NCBI GenBank assembly: GCA_002360635.1
Contig: DEQW01000001.1
Coordinates: forward strand, 870,036 to 934,035
Direction: 5' to 3'
DNA from: Flavobacteriaceae bacterium UBA3356
Lineage (GTDB): Bacteria; Bacteroidota; Bacteroidia; Flavobacteriales; Flavobacteriaceae
Length of the DNA: 64,000 nucleotides
The notes beneath the pieces are model-generated. The model worked only from the letters and a program-made list of their open reading frames with translations. It was not told the origin of the DNA and ran no database searches. A program made the position numbers and the translations under genes. Shown piece by piece: positions 53,492-62,829 of this stretch; position 1 is the stretch's first letter; each line of letters begins with the position of its first letter.

Positions 53492-54262
53492 TTATTCGAC
53501 GAAATGCAATATTCTATGTATTTCATCGGTGTTTTCTAACCAACTCATATGTCCTCCTTCTAATTGAATAAGCTTTGAATTTGTTTTTTCTGAAATGTTT
53601 TTTGAATCTGAAATAGGCATAATTGTGTCTTCATTACCGCATACCATTACTTTCTCTCTTCTGAAATTTGCTAAAACTTCGGTTCGATCTTTACGATCAA
53701 TCATCCCGCGAATAGCAGCTTGTATCCCTGCTACTGGAAACTGAAGCGCTTCTTTTTTTAATGCTTCAATTTCAGAAATAAATTTCTTTTTTGAATTTTC
53801 AGAAAACAAATTCATAATCGCCATACTTATAAAAGCTTCTGCATTATGATCCAGTACTTTTAAAGCGCGTCTTCGGTTTTGCTTACGTTCTTCTGAATCT
53901 GCTGCAGGCGTAGAATTCAATAAAATTAACTTTTCAACTTCATCTGGAAACAATTCAGTATAAGCTAATGCTACATAGCCGCCCATGGAGTGACCTATAA
54001 ATGTTGCAGACTCAATATTTAATTCATTTAAAGCACTTTTTACTACTTTGGCCATAAGTTGCATGCTGTGTGTGTCAGAAACAACTCCGCTTTTTCCGTG
54101 TCCAGGAAAATCTATGGTGATGACGGTATGTTTTTCTGAAAGTGAAAGAATATATTTATCCCACATAGTAGAGCTCTCCAAAAAGCCATGCAATAAAACC
54201 ATTGCCGGACCGCTTCCGGTTATACTATAATATATAGGAGTGTTTTTAAAAGTGTGTGTCAT
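53492..54262 (-). CDS. alpha/beta hydrolase
   Basis: The 256-residue protein is a typical short alpha/beta hydrolase: oxyanion HGFLESSTMWD near residue 25, nucleophile Ser92 in GHSMGG, a likely catalytic Asp in CGNEDTIMP and His in GGHMSWLE. It has no signal peptide. Relatives include BioH-like esterases and MhpC-like C-C hydrolases; the substrate is unknown. It starts 72 bases downstream of the aminopeptidase gene, beyond a minus-strand terminator. Confidence 0.9.
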   Translation of the reverse strand: MTHTFKNTPIYYSITGSGPAMVLLHGFLESSTMWDKYILSLSEKHTVITIDFPGHGKSGVVSDTHSMQLMAKVVKSALNELNIESATFIGHSMGGYVALAYTELFPDEVEKLILLNSTPAADSEERKQNRRRALKVLDHNAEAFISMAIMNLFSENSKKKFISEIEALKKEALQFPVAGIQAAIRGMIDRKDRTEVLANFRREKVMVCGNEDTIMPISDSKNISEKTNSKLIQLEGGHMSWLENTDEIHRILHFVE

Positions 54263-54279
54263 TTTTTAAGTATAAAAAA

Positions 54280-54309
54280 TCCGGTATAGCGATTTATTTC
54301 TATACCGGA
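54280..54309 (-). terminator. rho-independent terminator after the Xaa-Pro aminopeptidase gene
   Basis: On the minus strand a 10-bp perfect stem (TCCGGTATAG pairing with CTATACCGGA) with a 10-base loop is followed by a T-run at 54274-54279. It separates the aminopeptidase gene from the alpha/beta hydrolase gene. Confidence 0.88.
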
Positions 54310-54334
54310 ATATATCTAAAAACGTTTTAAACGT

Positions 54335-55627
54335 TTACTTGTTCATGATTTCTTCAATCTCATCTGCTTCAATTGGGATGTTGCGCATCAAGTTATGAGG
54401 CTCCCCATTTTCCTTAATTACCACATCGTCTTCCAATCGAATACCAAAACCTTCATCTGGTAAATAAATACCTGGCTCTACAGTAAACACCTGGTTTGCT
54501 TGCATCGGCTCCCACAGAATTCCGTAATCGTGTGTATCCAGGCCAATGTGGTGGCTGGTACCGTGCATAAAGTATTTTTTGTAGGCTGGCCAGTCTGGGT
54601 CTTCATTTTTCACATCGGCTTTGTCAAGAATTCCCAATCCAAGTAACTCTGAAGTCATTAATTTTCCAACTTCTTCGTGGTATTCTTTCCAAAGTGTTCC
54701 AGGTACAAGCATTTTTGTAGCATCATTCTTTACACGGTTTACTGCGTTGTACACTTCTTTTTGTCTTTTAGTGAATTTTCCACTTACCGGAATTGTTCTA
54801 GACATATCACTACTGTAATTAGCATACTCAGCACCTACATCTAGCAATATTAATTCGCCGTCTTTACATTGCTGATTATTTTCAATATAATGCAATACAC
54901 AGGCATTTTTCCCGCTGGCAACAATTGGGGTATAGGCAAAACCACGTGAGCGGTTGCTTAAAAACTCGTGCATAAACTCGGCTTCAATTTCGTATTCCAT
55001 CACGCCAGGTTTTACAAAATCTAAAATTCTTCTGAAACCTTTCTCTGTGATATTACAAGCTTGCTGCATAATATCCAATTCAATTGGGTCTTTTACAGAG
55101 CGTAACCGTTGTAAAATTGGATTGCTCTTTGCCCAGCTATGTGCAGGGAATTGTGCTTTCGTTTTTTTAATAAAACGGTCTTCACGTGTTTCGGTTTCAA
55201 CATTTGCACGGTAATGCTCGTTGGTGTTGAAGTATATAGTGTCCGCTTGCGTCATTAATTCAAAGAAAATTTTATCAAACTCCTTAAGCCAATACACAGT
55301 TTTTACGCCAGTTGTTTCGGTTGCTTTTTCTTTGGTTAGTTTTTCGCCTTCCCAAACGGCAATATGGTCGTTGGTTTCAGTTAAAAATAAAATTTCACGG
55401 TGTTTTTCTTCTACAGCATCGGGAAATAATAATAACATACTTTTATCTTGATCTACACCACTCAGGTAAAATAAATCGCGAGATTGTTGAAACGGCATCG
55501 TGCTGTCTGCACCAATGGGGTAAATGTCATTACTATTAAATACCGCAAGGCTTTTTGGCTTCATCTGGGCCATAAAATTTTTACGGTTTTTTATAAATAA
55601 GTTGCTGTCAATTGGATGATACTTCAT
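54335..55627 (-). CDS. Xaa-Pro aminopeptidase (M24B, aminopeptidase P)
   Basis: The 430-residue protein has the AMP N-terminal domain (about 5-140) and a pita-bread M24 catalytic domain. The dimetal ligands are visible in LLDVGAEYANYSSDMSRT (two Asp), GTSHHIGLDTHD (His), TVEPGIY (Glu) and GIRLEDDVV (Glu). It removes N-terminal residues linked to proline. No signal peptide is visible, so it is cytosolic. The BNR-protein gene diverges from it, and a TAATTTTG box lies near 55650 on the minus strand. Confidence 0.93.
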   Translation of the reverse strand: MKYHPIDSNLFIKNRKNFMAQMKPKSLAVFNSNDIYPIGADSTMPFQQSRDLFYLSGVDQDKSMLLLFPDAVEEKHREILFLTETNDHIAVWEGEKLTKEKATETTGVKTVYWLKEFDKIFFELMTQADTIYFNTNEHYRANVETETREDRFIKKTKAQFPAHSWAKSNPILQRLRSVKDPIELDIMQQACNITEKGFRRILDFVKPGVMEYEIEAEFMHEFLSNRSRGFAYTPIVASGKNACVLHYIENNQQCKDGELILLDVGAEYANYSSDMSRTIPVSGKFTKRQKEVYNAVNRVKNDATKMLVPGTLWKEYHEEVGKLMTSELLGLGILDKADVKNEDPDWPAYKKYFMHGTSHHIGLDTHDYGILWEPMQANQVFTVEPGIYLPDEGFGIRLEDDVVIKENGEPHNLMRNIPIEADEIEEIMNK

Positions 55628-55748
55628 TGTGTTTTTTTCTGAATTTTTTCAAAATTAATAGAAATAAAAGCAAAGGCTGTTAATACTAAAATAAAATTTT
55701 GCCAAAGCGGGGACATTTCAGTAATTTCAACCCTTAAAACCATTTCAA

Positions 55749-58589
55749 ATGAAGCAATCCTTACTTTTTTTATTCTCTTTCTTTTTTATTTCGGCATTTT
55801 CTCAACAACTGGCAACTTCAAAAGCCGAATTAGAAAAAGCGTTGCAGCAAAAAGAACAACTTTCGAAAAATTCACTGGTTAAAAACCTTCCTTTCAAAAA
55901 TATTGGTCCAACAGTAATGAGCGGCCGTATTGTGGATTTTGCCGTGAACCCCAATAATCCAATTGAATTTTACGCAGGCTATGCCAGCGGCGGTGTTTGG
56001 TATACCAATAATAATGGTACTTCCTTTACGCCAGTTATAGACAATACTCTAACCCAAAACGTAGGGAGTTTAGCCGTTGACTGGAAAACCGGAACCATTT
56101 GGGTAGGAACTGGCGAAGTGAACGCTTCCCGATCGTCGTATGCTGGAATTGGCTTACTGAAATCTACCGATAAAGGCAAAACGTGGCAAAATATGGGGCT
56201 GAAAGACAGTCATCATATTAGCAAAATATTAATCAACCCTGTAAATCCTGATGAGGTAGTGGTAAGTGCTGTTGGGCATTTATATTCTACCAATGAAGAA
56301 CGTGGGGTGTATAAAACCGTAGATGGTGGTAAAACCTGGAACAAAACCTTGTTTGTAAATAACGAAAGCGGGATTATCGAAATGGACCGCGATCCTAACA
56401 ACTTCGACTTAATCTATGCTTCTTCTTGGGAAAAAGACCGAAAAGCGTGGAATTTTACCGGAAGCGGTGAAGGGAGTGCCATTTATAAAAGTACCGATGG
56501 AGGCGATACTTGGAAAAAGATGTCTGTTTCCGGAAGTGGGTTTCCAACGGGTGAAGGCGCTGGACGTATAGGTTTAGCAGTTGTCGATGAGAACATAGTG
56601 TATGCCATTATCGACAATCAAGATCATCGCAAAAAAGAAAAAATGGATACTGATAGCGATGCTTTAACCAAAGACATATTCAAAGAAATGAGTGCTTCAG
56701 AATTCTTGGCGTTGGACAATGATAAGCTAAAAAAGTTTTTACGCGCTAACGGTTTTCAAGAAAAATATAAAGCCGAAAACGTAAAAAACATGGTGCGTAG
56801 CGGTTCGGTAAAACCAGCTGATCTTGCTAAATATTTAGAAGATGCCAATACGCAATTATTTGACACACCTGTTATTGGTGCTGAGGTATATAAAAGTACA
56901 AACGGTGGAAAAAGCTGGAAAAAAACGCACGAAGGCTATATTAATGATTTGTACTATTCGTACGGATATTACTTCGGAAAAATACATGTAGACCCTTCAA
57001 ATTCAAATAAAATTTACATTTATGGTGTGCCTATTTTAAAATCGGCTGACGGTGGGAAAACCTTCGAATCCATCAGTGCAGAAAACGTACACGCAGATCA
57101 CCACGCTTTATGGATTAACCCTAAAAAACCGGGCCATTTAATTGATGGGAACGACGGTGGTGTTAATATTAGCTACGATGATGGTAAAACGTGGATTAAA
57201 AACAATGCCCCAGCGGTTGGGCAGTTTTATACTGTGAATGTTGATAATGAGGAGCCTTATAATGTGTATGGCGGCTTACAGGATAATGGTGTATGGGTAG
57301 GGCCGCACAATGCCAAAATAGACTACGGTTGGCAACAATCTGGACAAAACCCATATGAAAGTATTATGGGCGGGGATGGGATGCACGTTCAGATTGATAA
57401 TCGAAATAGCAATATTGTTTATACCGGTTTTCAGTTTGGAAATTATTTCAGGCTTAATCGTGAAACAGGAGAACAAACGTATATTCAACCGAAACATGAA
57501 TTGGGCGAAAGCCCTTATCGTTTTAATTGGCAAACGCCTATTTTATTGAGCCCACATAATCAAGATATTCTCTATCTCGGCGGAAATAAATTAATGCGAA
57601 GTATGAATCAAGGTAACAACTGGGAAGCCATTTCAGGTGATCTTACCAAAGGTGGAAAGCCAGGAAATGTCGCTTACGGAACATTGACAAGTATTAGTGA
57701 GTCACCTTTTACATTCGGGTTGTTGTATGCTGGGAGTGATGATGGTATGTTGCACGTTTCAAATAACGCAGGTGGAAACTGGACGGATATTTCAAAATCA
57801 TTTCCAAAAGATTTGTGGGTGAGTAGAGTAATTGCTTCAAAACACAAAAAAGAACGGGTGTTTGTTACGTTGAATGGGTATCGTTGGGACGATTTCAAAA
57901 CCTACGCATATGTAAGTGAAAACTACGGACAAACGTGGAAAGATATCAGTAGTAATCTGCCAGCATCCCCTGTAAATGTAATTAAGGAAGATCCTGAAAA
58001 TGAAAATGTATTATATATAGGTACTGATAATGGAGCCTATGTTTCCTTTAATAAAGGAGATTCTTGGGAAGCATTTTCAGAAGGTTTACCAAGTGTGGCG
58101 GTTCACGATTTGGTAATTCAAGAGCGCGAAAAAGATTTAATTTTAGGAACACACGGTCGCTCTTTCTATTTAGCTGATGTTACTTTGCTTCAGCAGATGA
58201 ATGTTTCAAAAATGAATGATTTATTGTTAGCTGAAATAGATCCCATACGTTTTTCAAGTCGGTGGGGAAGTAAATATGGTGAGTGGTACGATGTAATTGA
58301 ACCTTCGGTAACGCTTCAGTTTTATAGTCCTTCAGAAGGAAAAGCAATAATTACTATTGAAACCGAAGAGGGAAGCGAGGTGCAGAAACTTACAACTGAT
58401 GCTGTAAAAGGAATTAATGTGGTGGAATATGATGCATCAGTTTCAGAAAAAGGAAGAAAAGTATTTGATAAAATCGATGCTAAAGTGAGAAAAGCTGATA
58501 ATGGTAAATTTTATTTGCCAAATGGTATTTTTAAAGTGACTGTAACTAAAGATGGTAATACATCCACACAGGCGTTTGAGATTAAATAA
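55749..58589 (+). CDS. exported BNR/VPS10-like repeat protein
   Basis: This 946-residue protein has a signal peptide (about 1-18, AFSQQ). Its many BNR (Asp-box) or VPS10-type repeats recur as STDKGKTW, TVDGGKTW, STDGGDTW, STNGGKSW and SADGGKTF, forming large propellers like those of sortilin-type or sialidase-like proteins. The C-terminal 100 residues form a beta-sandwich that ends LPNGIFKVTVTKDG. It lacks a clear T9SS sorting motif such as YPNP. Bacteroidota homologues are usually annotated as glycosyl hydrolase or sialidase-related, but no catalytic residues for either can be assigned here. It is likely periplasmic or on the surface. It is divergent from the aminopeptidase gene and precedes sdhC. 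Confidence 0.85.
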   Translation: MKQSLLFLFSFFFISAFSQQLATSKAELEKALQQKEQLSKNSLVKNLPFKNIGPTVMSGRIVDFAVNPNNPIEFYAGYASGGVWYTNNNGTSFTPVIDNTLTQNVGSLAVDWKTGTIWVGTGEVNASRSSYAGIGLLKSTDKGKTWQNMGLKDSHHISKILINPVNPDEVVVSAVGHLYSTNEERGVYKTVDGGKTWNKTLFVNNESGIIEMDRDPNNFDLIYASSWEKDRKAWNFTGSGEGSAIYKSTDGGDTWKKMSVSGSGFPTGEGAGRIGLAVVDENIVYAIIDNQDHRKKEKMDTDSDALTKDIFKEMSASEFLALDNDKLKKFLRANGFQEKYKAENVKNMVRSGSVKPADLAKYLEDANTQLFDTPVIGAEVYKSTNGGKSWKKTHEGYINDLYYSYGYYFGKIHVDPSNSNKIYIYGVPILKSADGGKTFESISAENVHADHHALWINPKKPGHLIDGNDGGVNISYDDGKTWIKNNAPAVGQFYTVNVDNEEPYNVYGGLQDNGVWVGPHNAKIDYGWQQSGQNPYESIMGGDGMHVQIDNRNSNIVYTGFQFGNYFRLNRETGEQTYIQPKHELGESPYRFNWQTPILLSPHNQDILYLGGNKLMRSMNQGNNWEAISGDLTKGGKPGNVAYGTLTSISESPFTFGLLYAGSDDGMLHVSNNAGGNWTDISKSFPKDLWVSRVIASKHKKERVFVTLNGYRWDDFKTYAYVSENYGQTWKDISSNLPASPVNVIKEDPENENVLYIGTDNGAYVSFNKGDSWEAFSEGLPSVAVHDLVIQEREKDLILGTHGRSFYLADVTLLQQMNVSKMNDLLLAEIDPIRFSSRWGSKYGEWYDVIEPSVTLQFYSPSEGKAIITIETEEGSEVQKLTTDAVKGINVVEYDASVSEKGRKVFDKIDAKVRKADNGKFYLPNGIFKVTVTKDGNTSTQAFEIK

Positions 58590-58639
58590 GCTTTGTATTT
58601 AAAATAGTTCTAAATAAACAGGAAAACAATTGATACTTT

Positions 58640-58669
58640 TTGTTAAAAGCTTTTTCGGTGGTATTTTTG
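58640..58669 (+). promoter_or_regulatory. -33/-7 promoter (TTG ... TATTTTTG) for sdhCAB
   Basis: TTG at 58640-58642 (within TTTTTG) is followed after 19 bases by TATTTTTG at 58662-58669. This is the best match to the Bacteroidota promoter pattern in the window. The sdhC ATG follows 31 bases after the box. Confidence 0.7.
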
Positions 58670-58700
58670 TCTACCTTAATTTTTGAAAAATTAAACCATA

Positions 58701-59366
58701 ATGGGAATATTATCCGCTTCGATCGCCAAAAAAGTGGCGATGGCCCTTTCAGGTCTATTTCTTGTATTTTTTCTTGCTCAGCACTTTACTATCAATTTTT
58801 CCTCAGTTTTTTCGGAAGAAACATTCAATAGCTGGTCTCATTTTATGGGTACCAACCCGTTAGTGCAGTTTATTTTACAGCCCGTTTTAATTTTTGGGGT
58901 TGTATTTCACTTTGTAATGGGAATTATATTAGAGCTTAAAAACAATAAAGCTCGAAAAATAAGCTACAAGTCCTATAAAGGAAACACCAACTCTTCGTGG
59001 GCATCTAGGAATATGATTATTTCAGGAGCTGTAATCTTAGCATTCTTAGGGTTACACTTTTACGATTTTTGGGTTCCGGAAATGGTTCACAAATATGTTG
59101 AATCAAATCCAGAAGATGCAACGAGATATTATGGCGAATTGGTTCATAAGTTTGAAAGCCCAGTACGTACTGGTATTTATGTAATTTCATTCGTGTTGTT
59201 AATGTTTCACTTATGGCATGGATTTGCTTCTTCTTTCCAAACCATGGGATGGAACAACAAATTTTCAAAAGCGGTAAAAGGATTTACAAAGCTGTATGCA
59301 ATTGTAATTCCGTTAGGCTTTATCATTATTGCCTTATACCATCATTTTAATCAAATTTCCCACTAA
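58701..59366 (+). CDS. sdhC: succinate dehydrogenase cytochrome b subunit
   Basis: The 221-residue membrane protein has five predicted helices and is the single-polypeptide cytochrome b subunit of the Bacteroidota-type succinate:quinone oxidoreductase. Histidines that may hold the two hemes occur in the helices (HFT near 28, HF near 70, HFY and LWHGF). It anchors SdhA and SdhB to the inner membrane and reduces menaquinone. It is the first gene of the sdhCAB operon, 12 bases upstream of sdhA. Confidence 0.94.
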   Translation: MGILSASIAKKVAMALSGLFLVFFLAQHFTINFSSVFSEETFNSWSHFMGTNPLVQFILQPVLIFGVVFHFVMGIILELKNNKARKISYKSYKGNTNSSWASRNMIISGAVILAFLGLHFYDFWVPEMVHKYVESNPEDATRYYGELVHKFESPVRTGIYVISFVLLMFHLWHGFASSFQTMGWNNKFSKAVKGFTKLYAIVIPLGFIIIALYHHFNQISH

Positions 59367-59378
59367 ACAGCAAAAGCT

Positions 59379-61382
59379 ATGTCGATATTAGATTCTAAAA
59401 TACCAAAAGGACCCTTAGACGAGAAGTGGAAAAATCATAAAAACAGCATTAACCTTGTTAATCCTGCGAACAAACGAAATATTGATGTTATCGTTGTAGG
59501 AACAGGTTTGGCCGGAGGAAGTGCTGCAGCAACGTTAGCCGAATTAGGGTATAACGTAAAAACATTCTGCTACCAAGATTCCCCTCGTAGAGCTCACTCT
59601 ATTGCAGCTCAAGGAGGAATTAACGCTGCAAAAAATTATCAAGGAGATGGTGATTCTAACTACCGTCTTTTTTATGATACGGTAAAGGGTGGCGATTATC
59701 GTTCTCGTGAAGGGAATGTATACCGTCTTGCCGAAGTTTCTGCTAATATTATTGACCAATGTGTGGCACAAGGAGTTCCTTTTGCTCGTGAATACGGAGG
59801 TTTGTTAGATAACCGCTCATTTGGCGGAGTGTTGGTGTCGCGTACTTTTTACGCAAAAGGACAAACAGGACAACAATTACTATTAGGAGCGTATGCTGCT
59901 ATGAACCGCCAAATAAACCGTGGTAAAATTCAGCCGTTTAACCGTCACGAAATGTTGGATTTGGTGATTGTTGACGGAAAAGCACGTGGGATTATTGCCC
60001 GTGACTTGGTTACTGGTAAACTAGAAAGACATTCAGCACATGCGGTTGTTATTGCATCAGGAGGATACGGAAACGTATTTTTCCTATCCACGAATGCAAT
60101 GGGAAGTAACGTTACAGCATCTTGGAAAATACATAAAAAGGGTGCCTACTTTGCAAACCCTTGTTACACACAAATTCACCCAACCTGTATTCCAGTTTCG
60201 GGAGATCATCAATCCAAATTGACTTTGATGTCTGAATCTCTCCGGAATGACGGCCGTATTTGGGTTCCGAAGAAAAAAGAAGATGCCGAAGCTATTCGTC
60301 AAGGTAAAAAGAAACCAACAGAGCTTTCAGAAGAAGAACGTGATTATTACTTAGAGCGTCGTTACCCATCGTTTGGTAACCTAGTACCTCGTGATGTGGC
60401 CTCTCGTGCTGCAAAAGAACGTTGCGATGCCGGTTTTGGTGTTAATAAAACAGGAGAAGCCGTATTCTTAGATTTTGCTTCTGCGATTGAGCGTTACGGA
60501 AAAGAGCAAGCGGTGATGCACGGAAATCACAATCCAAGCAAAGAAGAAGTTATAAAATTAGGAACAGAAGTCGTTGCTAATAAGTATGGTAACTTGTTTG
60601 AAATGTATGAAAAAATTGTGGATGCAAATCCATACAAAACCCCAATGATGATTTATCCTGCCGTGCACTACACGATGGGTGGCGTTTGGGTAGATTACAA
60701 CTTACAGTCAACAATAAAAGGATGTTACGTTACCGGAGAAGCTAACTTTAGCGATCACGGAGCTAACAGACTAGGTGCCTCTGCCTTAATGCAAGGATTG
60801 GCCGATGGGTATTTTGTATTGCCATATACAATCGGTGATTATTTAGCCGATGATATTAGAACTGGAGAAATTTCAACTGATCTTCCAGCTTTTGAACAAG
60901 CAGAAAAAGATGTTCGTGAGCGATTGGAAAAATTGATTAACAACAAAGGAACTAAGTCTGTTGATGATATCCACAAACGTCTAGGAAAGATTATGTGGAA
61001 CAAAGTTGGAATGTCTAGAAACGCACAAGGATTAAAAGAAGCCATTTCAGAAATTAAAGCCTTACGTGAAGAGTTTTGGAAAGAAGTAAAAGTACCAGGT
61101 TCTATGGATGAAATGAACCCAGAACTTGAAAAAGCAGGTCGTGTGGCAGATTTCTTAGAATTAGGAGAATTGTTTGCGAAAGATGCCTTGCACCGTGAAG
61201 AATCGTGTGGTGGTCACTTTAGGGAGGAATACCAAACCGATGAAGGAGAAGCGATGCGTGATGATGAAAACTTTATGTATGTAGCTGCTTGGGAATATAA
61301 AGGCGAACCAAGCGAGGCAGTATTGCACAAAGAAAACTTGGACTACGAGAACATTAAAGTGAAAACTAGAAGTTATAAATAA
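59379..61382 (+). CDS. sdhA: succinate dehydrogenase flavoprotein subunit
   Basis: The 667-residue flavoprotein has an FAD site (VVGTGLAGGSAAATLAELG near residue 37) and the covalent-FAD region RAHSIAAQGGINAA. The substrate site shows HPTCIPVSG and RYPSFGNLVPRD, and the C-terminal domain is complete. It oxidises succinate to fumarate in the TCA cycle. Its length (about 670) fits the B-type complexes of Bacteroidota. It lies between sdhC and sdhB with 12- and 18-base gaps. Confidence 0.97.
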   Translation: MSILDSKIPKGPLDEKWKNHKNSINLVNPANKRNIDVIVVGTGLAGGSAAATLAELGYNVKTFCYQDSPRRAHSIAAQGGINAAKNYQGDGDSNYRLFYDTVKGGDYRSREGNVYRLAEVSANIIDQCVAQGVPFAREYGGLLDNRSFGGVLVSRTFYAKGQTGQQLLLGAYAAMNRQINRGKIQPFNRHEMLDLVIVDGKARGIIARDLVTGKLERHSAHAVVIASGGYGNVFFLSTNAMGSNVTASWKIHKKGAYFANPCYTQIHPTCIPVSGDHQSKLTLMSESLRNDGRIWVPKKKEDAEAIRQGKKKPTELSEEERDYYLERRYPSFGNLVPRDVASRAAKERCDAGFGVNKTGEAVFLDFASAIERYGKEQAVMHGNHNPSKEEVIKLGTEVVANKYGNLFEMYEKIVDANPYKTPMMIYPAVHYTMGGVWVDYNLQSTIKGCYVTGEANFSDHGANRLGASALMQGLADGYFVLPYTIGDYLADDIRTGEISTDLPAFEQAEKDVRERLEKLINNKGTKSVDDIHKRLGKIMWNKVGMSRNAQGLKEAISEIKALREEFWKEVKVPGSMDEMNPELEKAGRVADFLELGELFAKDALHREESCGGHFREEYQTDEGEAMRDDENFMYVAAWEYKGEPSEAVLHKENLDYENIKVKTRSYK

Positions 61383-61400
61383 TATTTTAAAGCTTAACTT

Positions 61401-62147
61401 ATGAAGCTTACACTAAAAATATGGCGTCAAAAAGGCGCTAACACAAAAGGAAGTTTGCAAACCTACCCGATTGATGGTGTGGATGGTGATATGTCTTTTT
61501 TAGAAATGCTAGACGTTTTGAACGAACAGCTAATAGAAAAGGGAGACGAACCGGTTGTATTTGATCATGACTGCCGTGAAGGTATTTGTGGATCTTGTTC
61601 CTTACAAATTAACGGAAAACCACACGGACCTCAGCGTCACACTACGACGTGTCAATTACACATGCGTAGCTTTAATGATGGTGATACGGTAGTGATTGAA
61701 CCGTTTAGAGCAACTGCTTTTCCTGTAATTAAGGATTTGGTGGTAGATCGTAGTGGTTTTGACCGTATCCAACAAGCAGGAGGATATGTTTCGGTAAATA
61801 CTTCTGGAAATACAATTGATGCGAATGCTATTCCGGTAGAAAAAGATAATGCAGACGAAGCTTTTAATTCTGCAACATGTATAGGTTGTGGAGCTTGTGT
61901 GGCAGCTTGTGTTAATGCAAGTGCGATGTTGTTTACTTCGGCAAAAGTAAGTCAATTTGCTTTGTTACCGCAAGGAGAAGTTGAGGCAACTCGTCGAGTG
62001 TTAAACATGGTAGAGCAAATGGACAAAGAAGGCTTTGGAGCTTGTAGTAACACTGGAGCTTGCTTTATTGAATGTCCTAAGGATATTTCATTAGAAAATA
62101 TTGCACGTATAAATCGCGAATATTTGAAGGCAAGTGCAGAAGGATAA
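61401..62147 (+). CDS. sdhB: succinate dehydrogenase iron-sulfur subunit
   Basis: The 248-residue protein carries the [2Fe-2S] ligands in HDCREGICGSCSLQING, the [4Fe-4S] motif CIGCGACVAAC and the last-cluster motif CSNTGACFIECPKDI. It relays electrons from SdhA to the quinone site of SdhC. It ends the sdhCAB operon in front of a terminator. Confidence 0.97.
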   Translation: MKLTLKIWRQKGANTKGSLQTYPIDGVDGDMSFLEMLDVLNEQLIEKGDEPVVFDHDCREGICGSCSLQINGKPHGPQRHTTTCQLHMRSFNDGDTVVIEPFRATAFPVIKDLVVDRSGFDRIQQAGGYVSVNTSGNTIDANAIPVEKDNADEAFNSATCIGCGACVAACVNASAMLFTSAKVSQFALLPQGEVEATRRVLNMVEQMDKEGFGACSNTGACFIECPKDISLENIARINREYLKASAEG

Positions 62148-62170
62148 ACATTAAAGAATATATTGCTTAG

Positions 62171-62203
62171 AAAAACCCAAATCTTTTTTCGATTTGGGTT
62201 TTT
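62171..62203 (+). terminator. rho-independent terminator after sdhCAB
   Basis: A 13-bp perfect stem (AAAAACCCAAATC pairing with GATTTGGGTTTTT) with a 7-base loop runs into a T-tract. Confidence 0.93.
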
Positions 62204-62340
62204 TTATTCTTCTTGGTGTCTTAAATGAAATAAATATAAGCTATTTGTGTTTCTGAAGTAATGTTATTAAGCCTGAAAAGACAAAAAGCTAAATAAAGAT
62301 ACATTCTGAATGTTGTAAATTATTCATACATTGAAAGTGT

Positions 62341-62811
62341 ATGTCCTACGAAGATAAGAAAATAAAAGTACCACAGTTTAGCGAAGAATCTGGTTTTTAT
62401 ACCACTAAAAAACGCTCTAAAATTATGAGCAAGATACGTGGCAAAAACACCAAACCCGAGATGCTGTTCCGAAAAGCATTATGGGCAAAGGGTGTTCGGT
62501 ATCGTGTGGATTCAAAATACTTGCCGGGCAAACCCGATGTGTCAATTAAAAAATACAAACTGACAATATTTATTGATGGAGAGTTTTGGCATGGTTATAA
62601 TTGGAGCGAGAAAAAAGAAACCATAAAAAGCAACCGCGGTTTTTGGATACCTAAAATAGAACGGAACATGCAACGCGACCGCGAAGTAAATAGCAAGCTT
62701 AATGATATGGGCTATACTGTTTTCAGGTTTTGGGAAAGAGAAGTGAAAAACGACTTAAAAAAATGTATAAACGACGTATTGGTTTATATACAAACGGGCT
62801 ATGTATTATGA
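62341..62811 (+). CDS. Vsr-like very short patch repair endonuclease
   Basis: The 156-residue protein matches the Vsr family: RSKIMSKIRGKNTKPEM, LPGKPDVSI (catalytic Asp), FIDGEFWHGYNW (catalytic His), FWIPKIERNMQRD and VFRFWE. Vsr nicks DNA at T:G mismatches formed by deamination of 5-methylcytosine. Compared with E. coli Vsr, the Cys/His zinc-binding cluster after FWH is replaced by GYNW, and no C5 methyltransferase gene lies in the window. It may act at a different site, belong to a distant restriction-modification system, or have another repair role. The 193-base gap upstream holds only the sdh terminator. Confidence 0.88.
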   Translation: MSYEDKKIKVPQFSEESGFYTTKKRSKIMSKIRGKNTKPEMLFRKALWAKGVRYRVDSKYLPGKPDVSIKKYKLTIFIDGEFWHGYNWSEKKETIKSNRGFWIPKIERNMQRDREVNSKLNDMGYTVFRFWEREVKNDLKKCINDVLVYIQTGYVL

Positions 62812-62829
62812 TTTAAGTTTCTAAAATTT

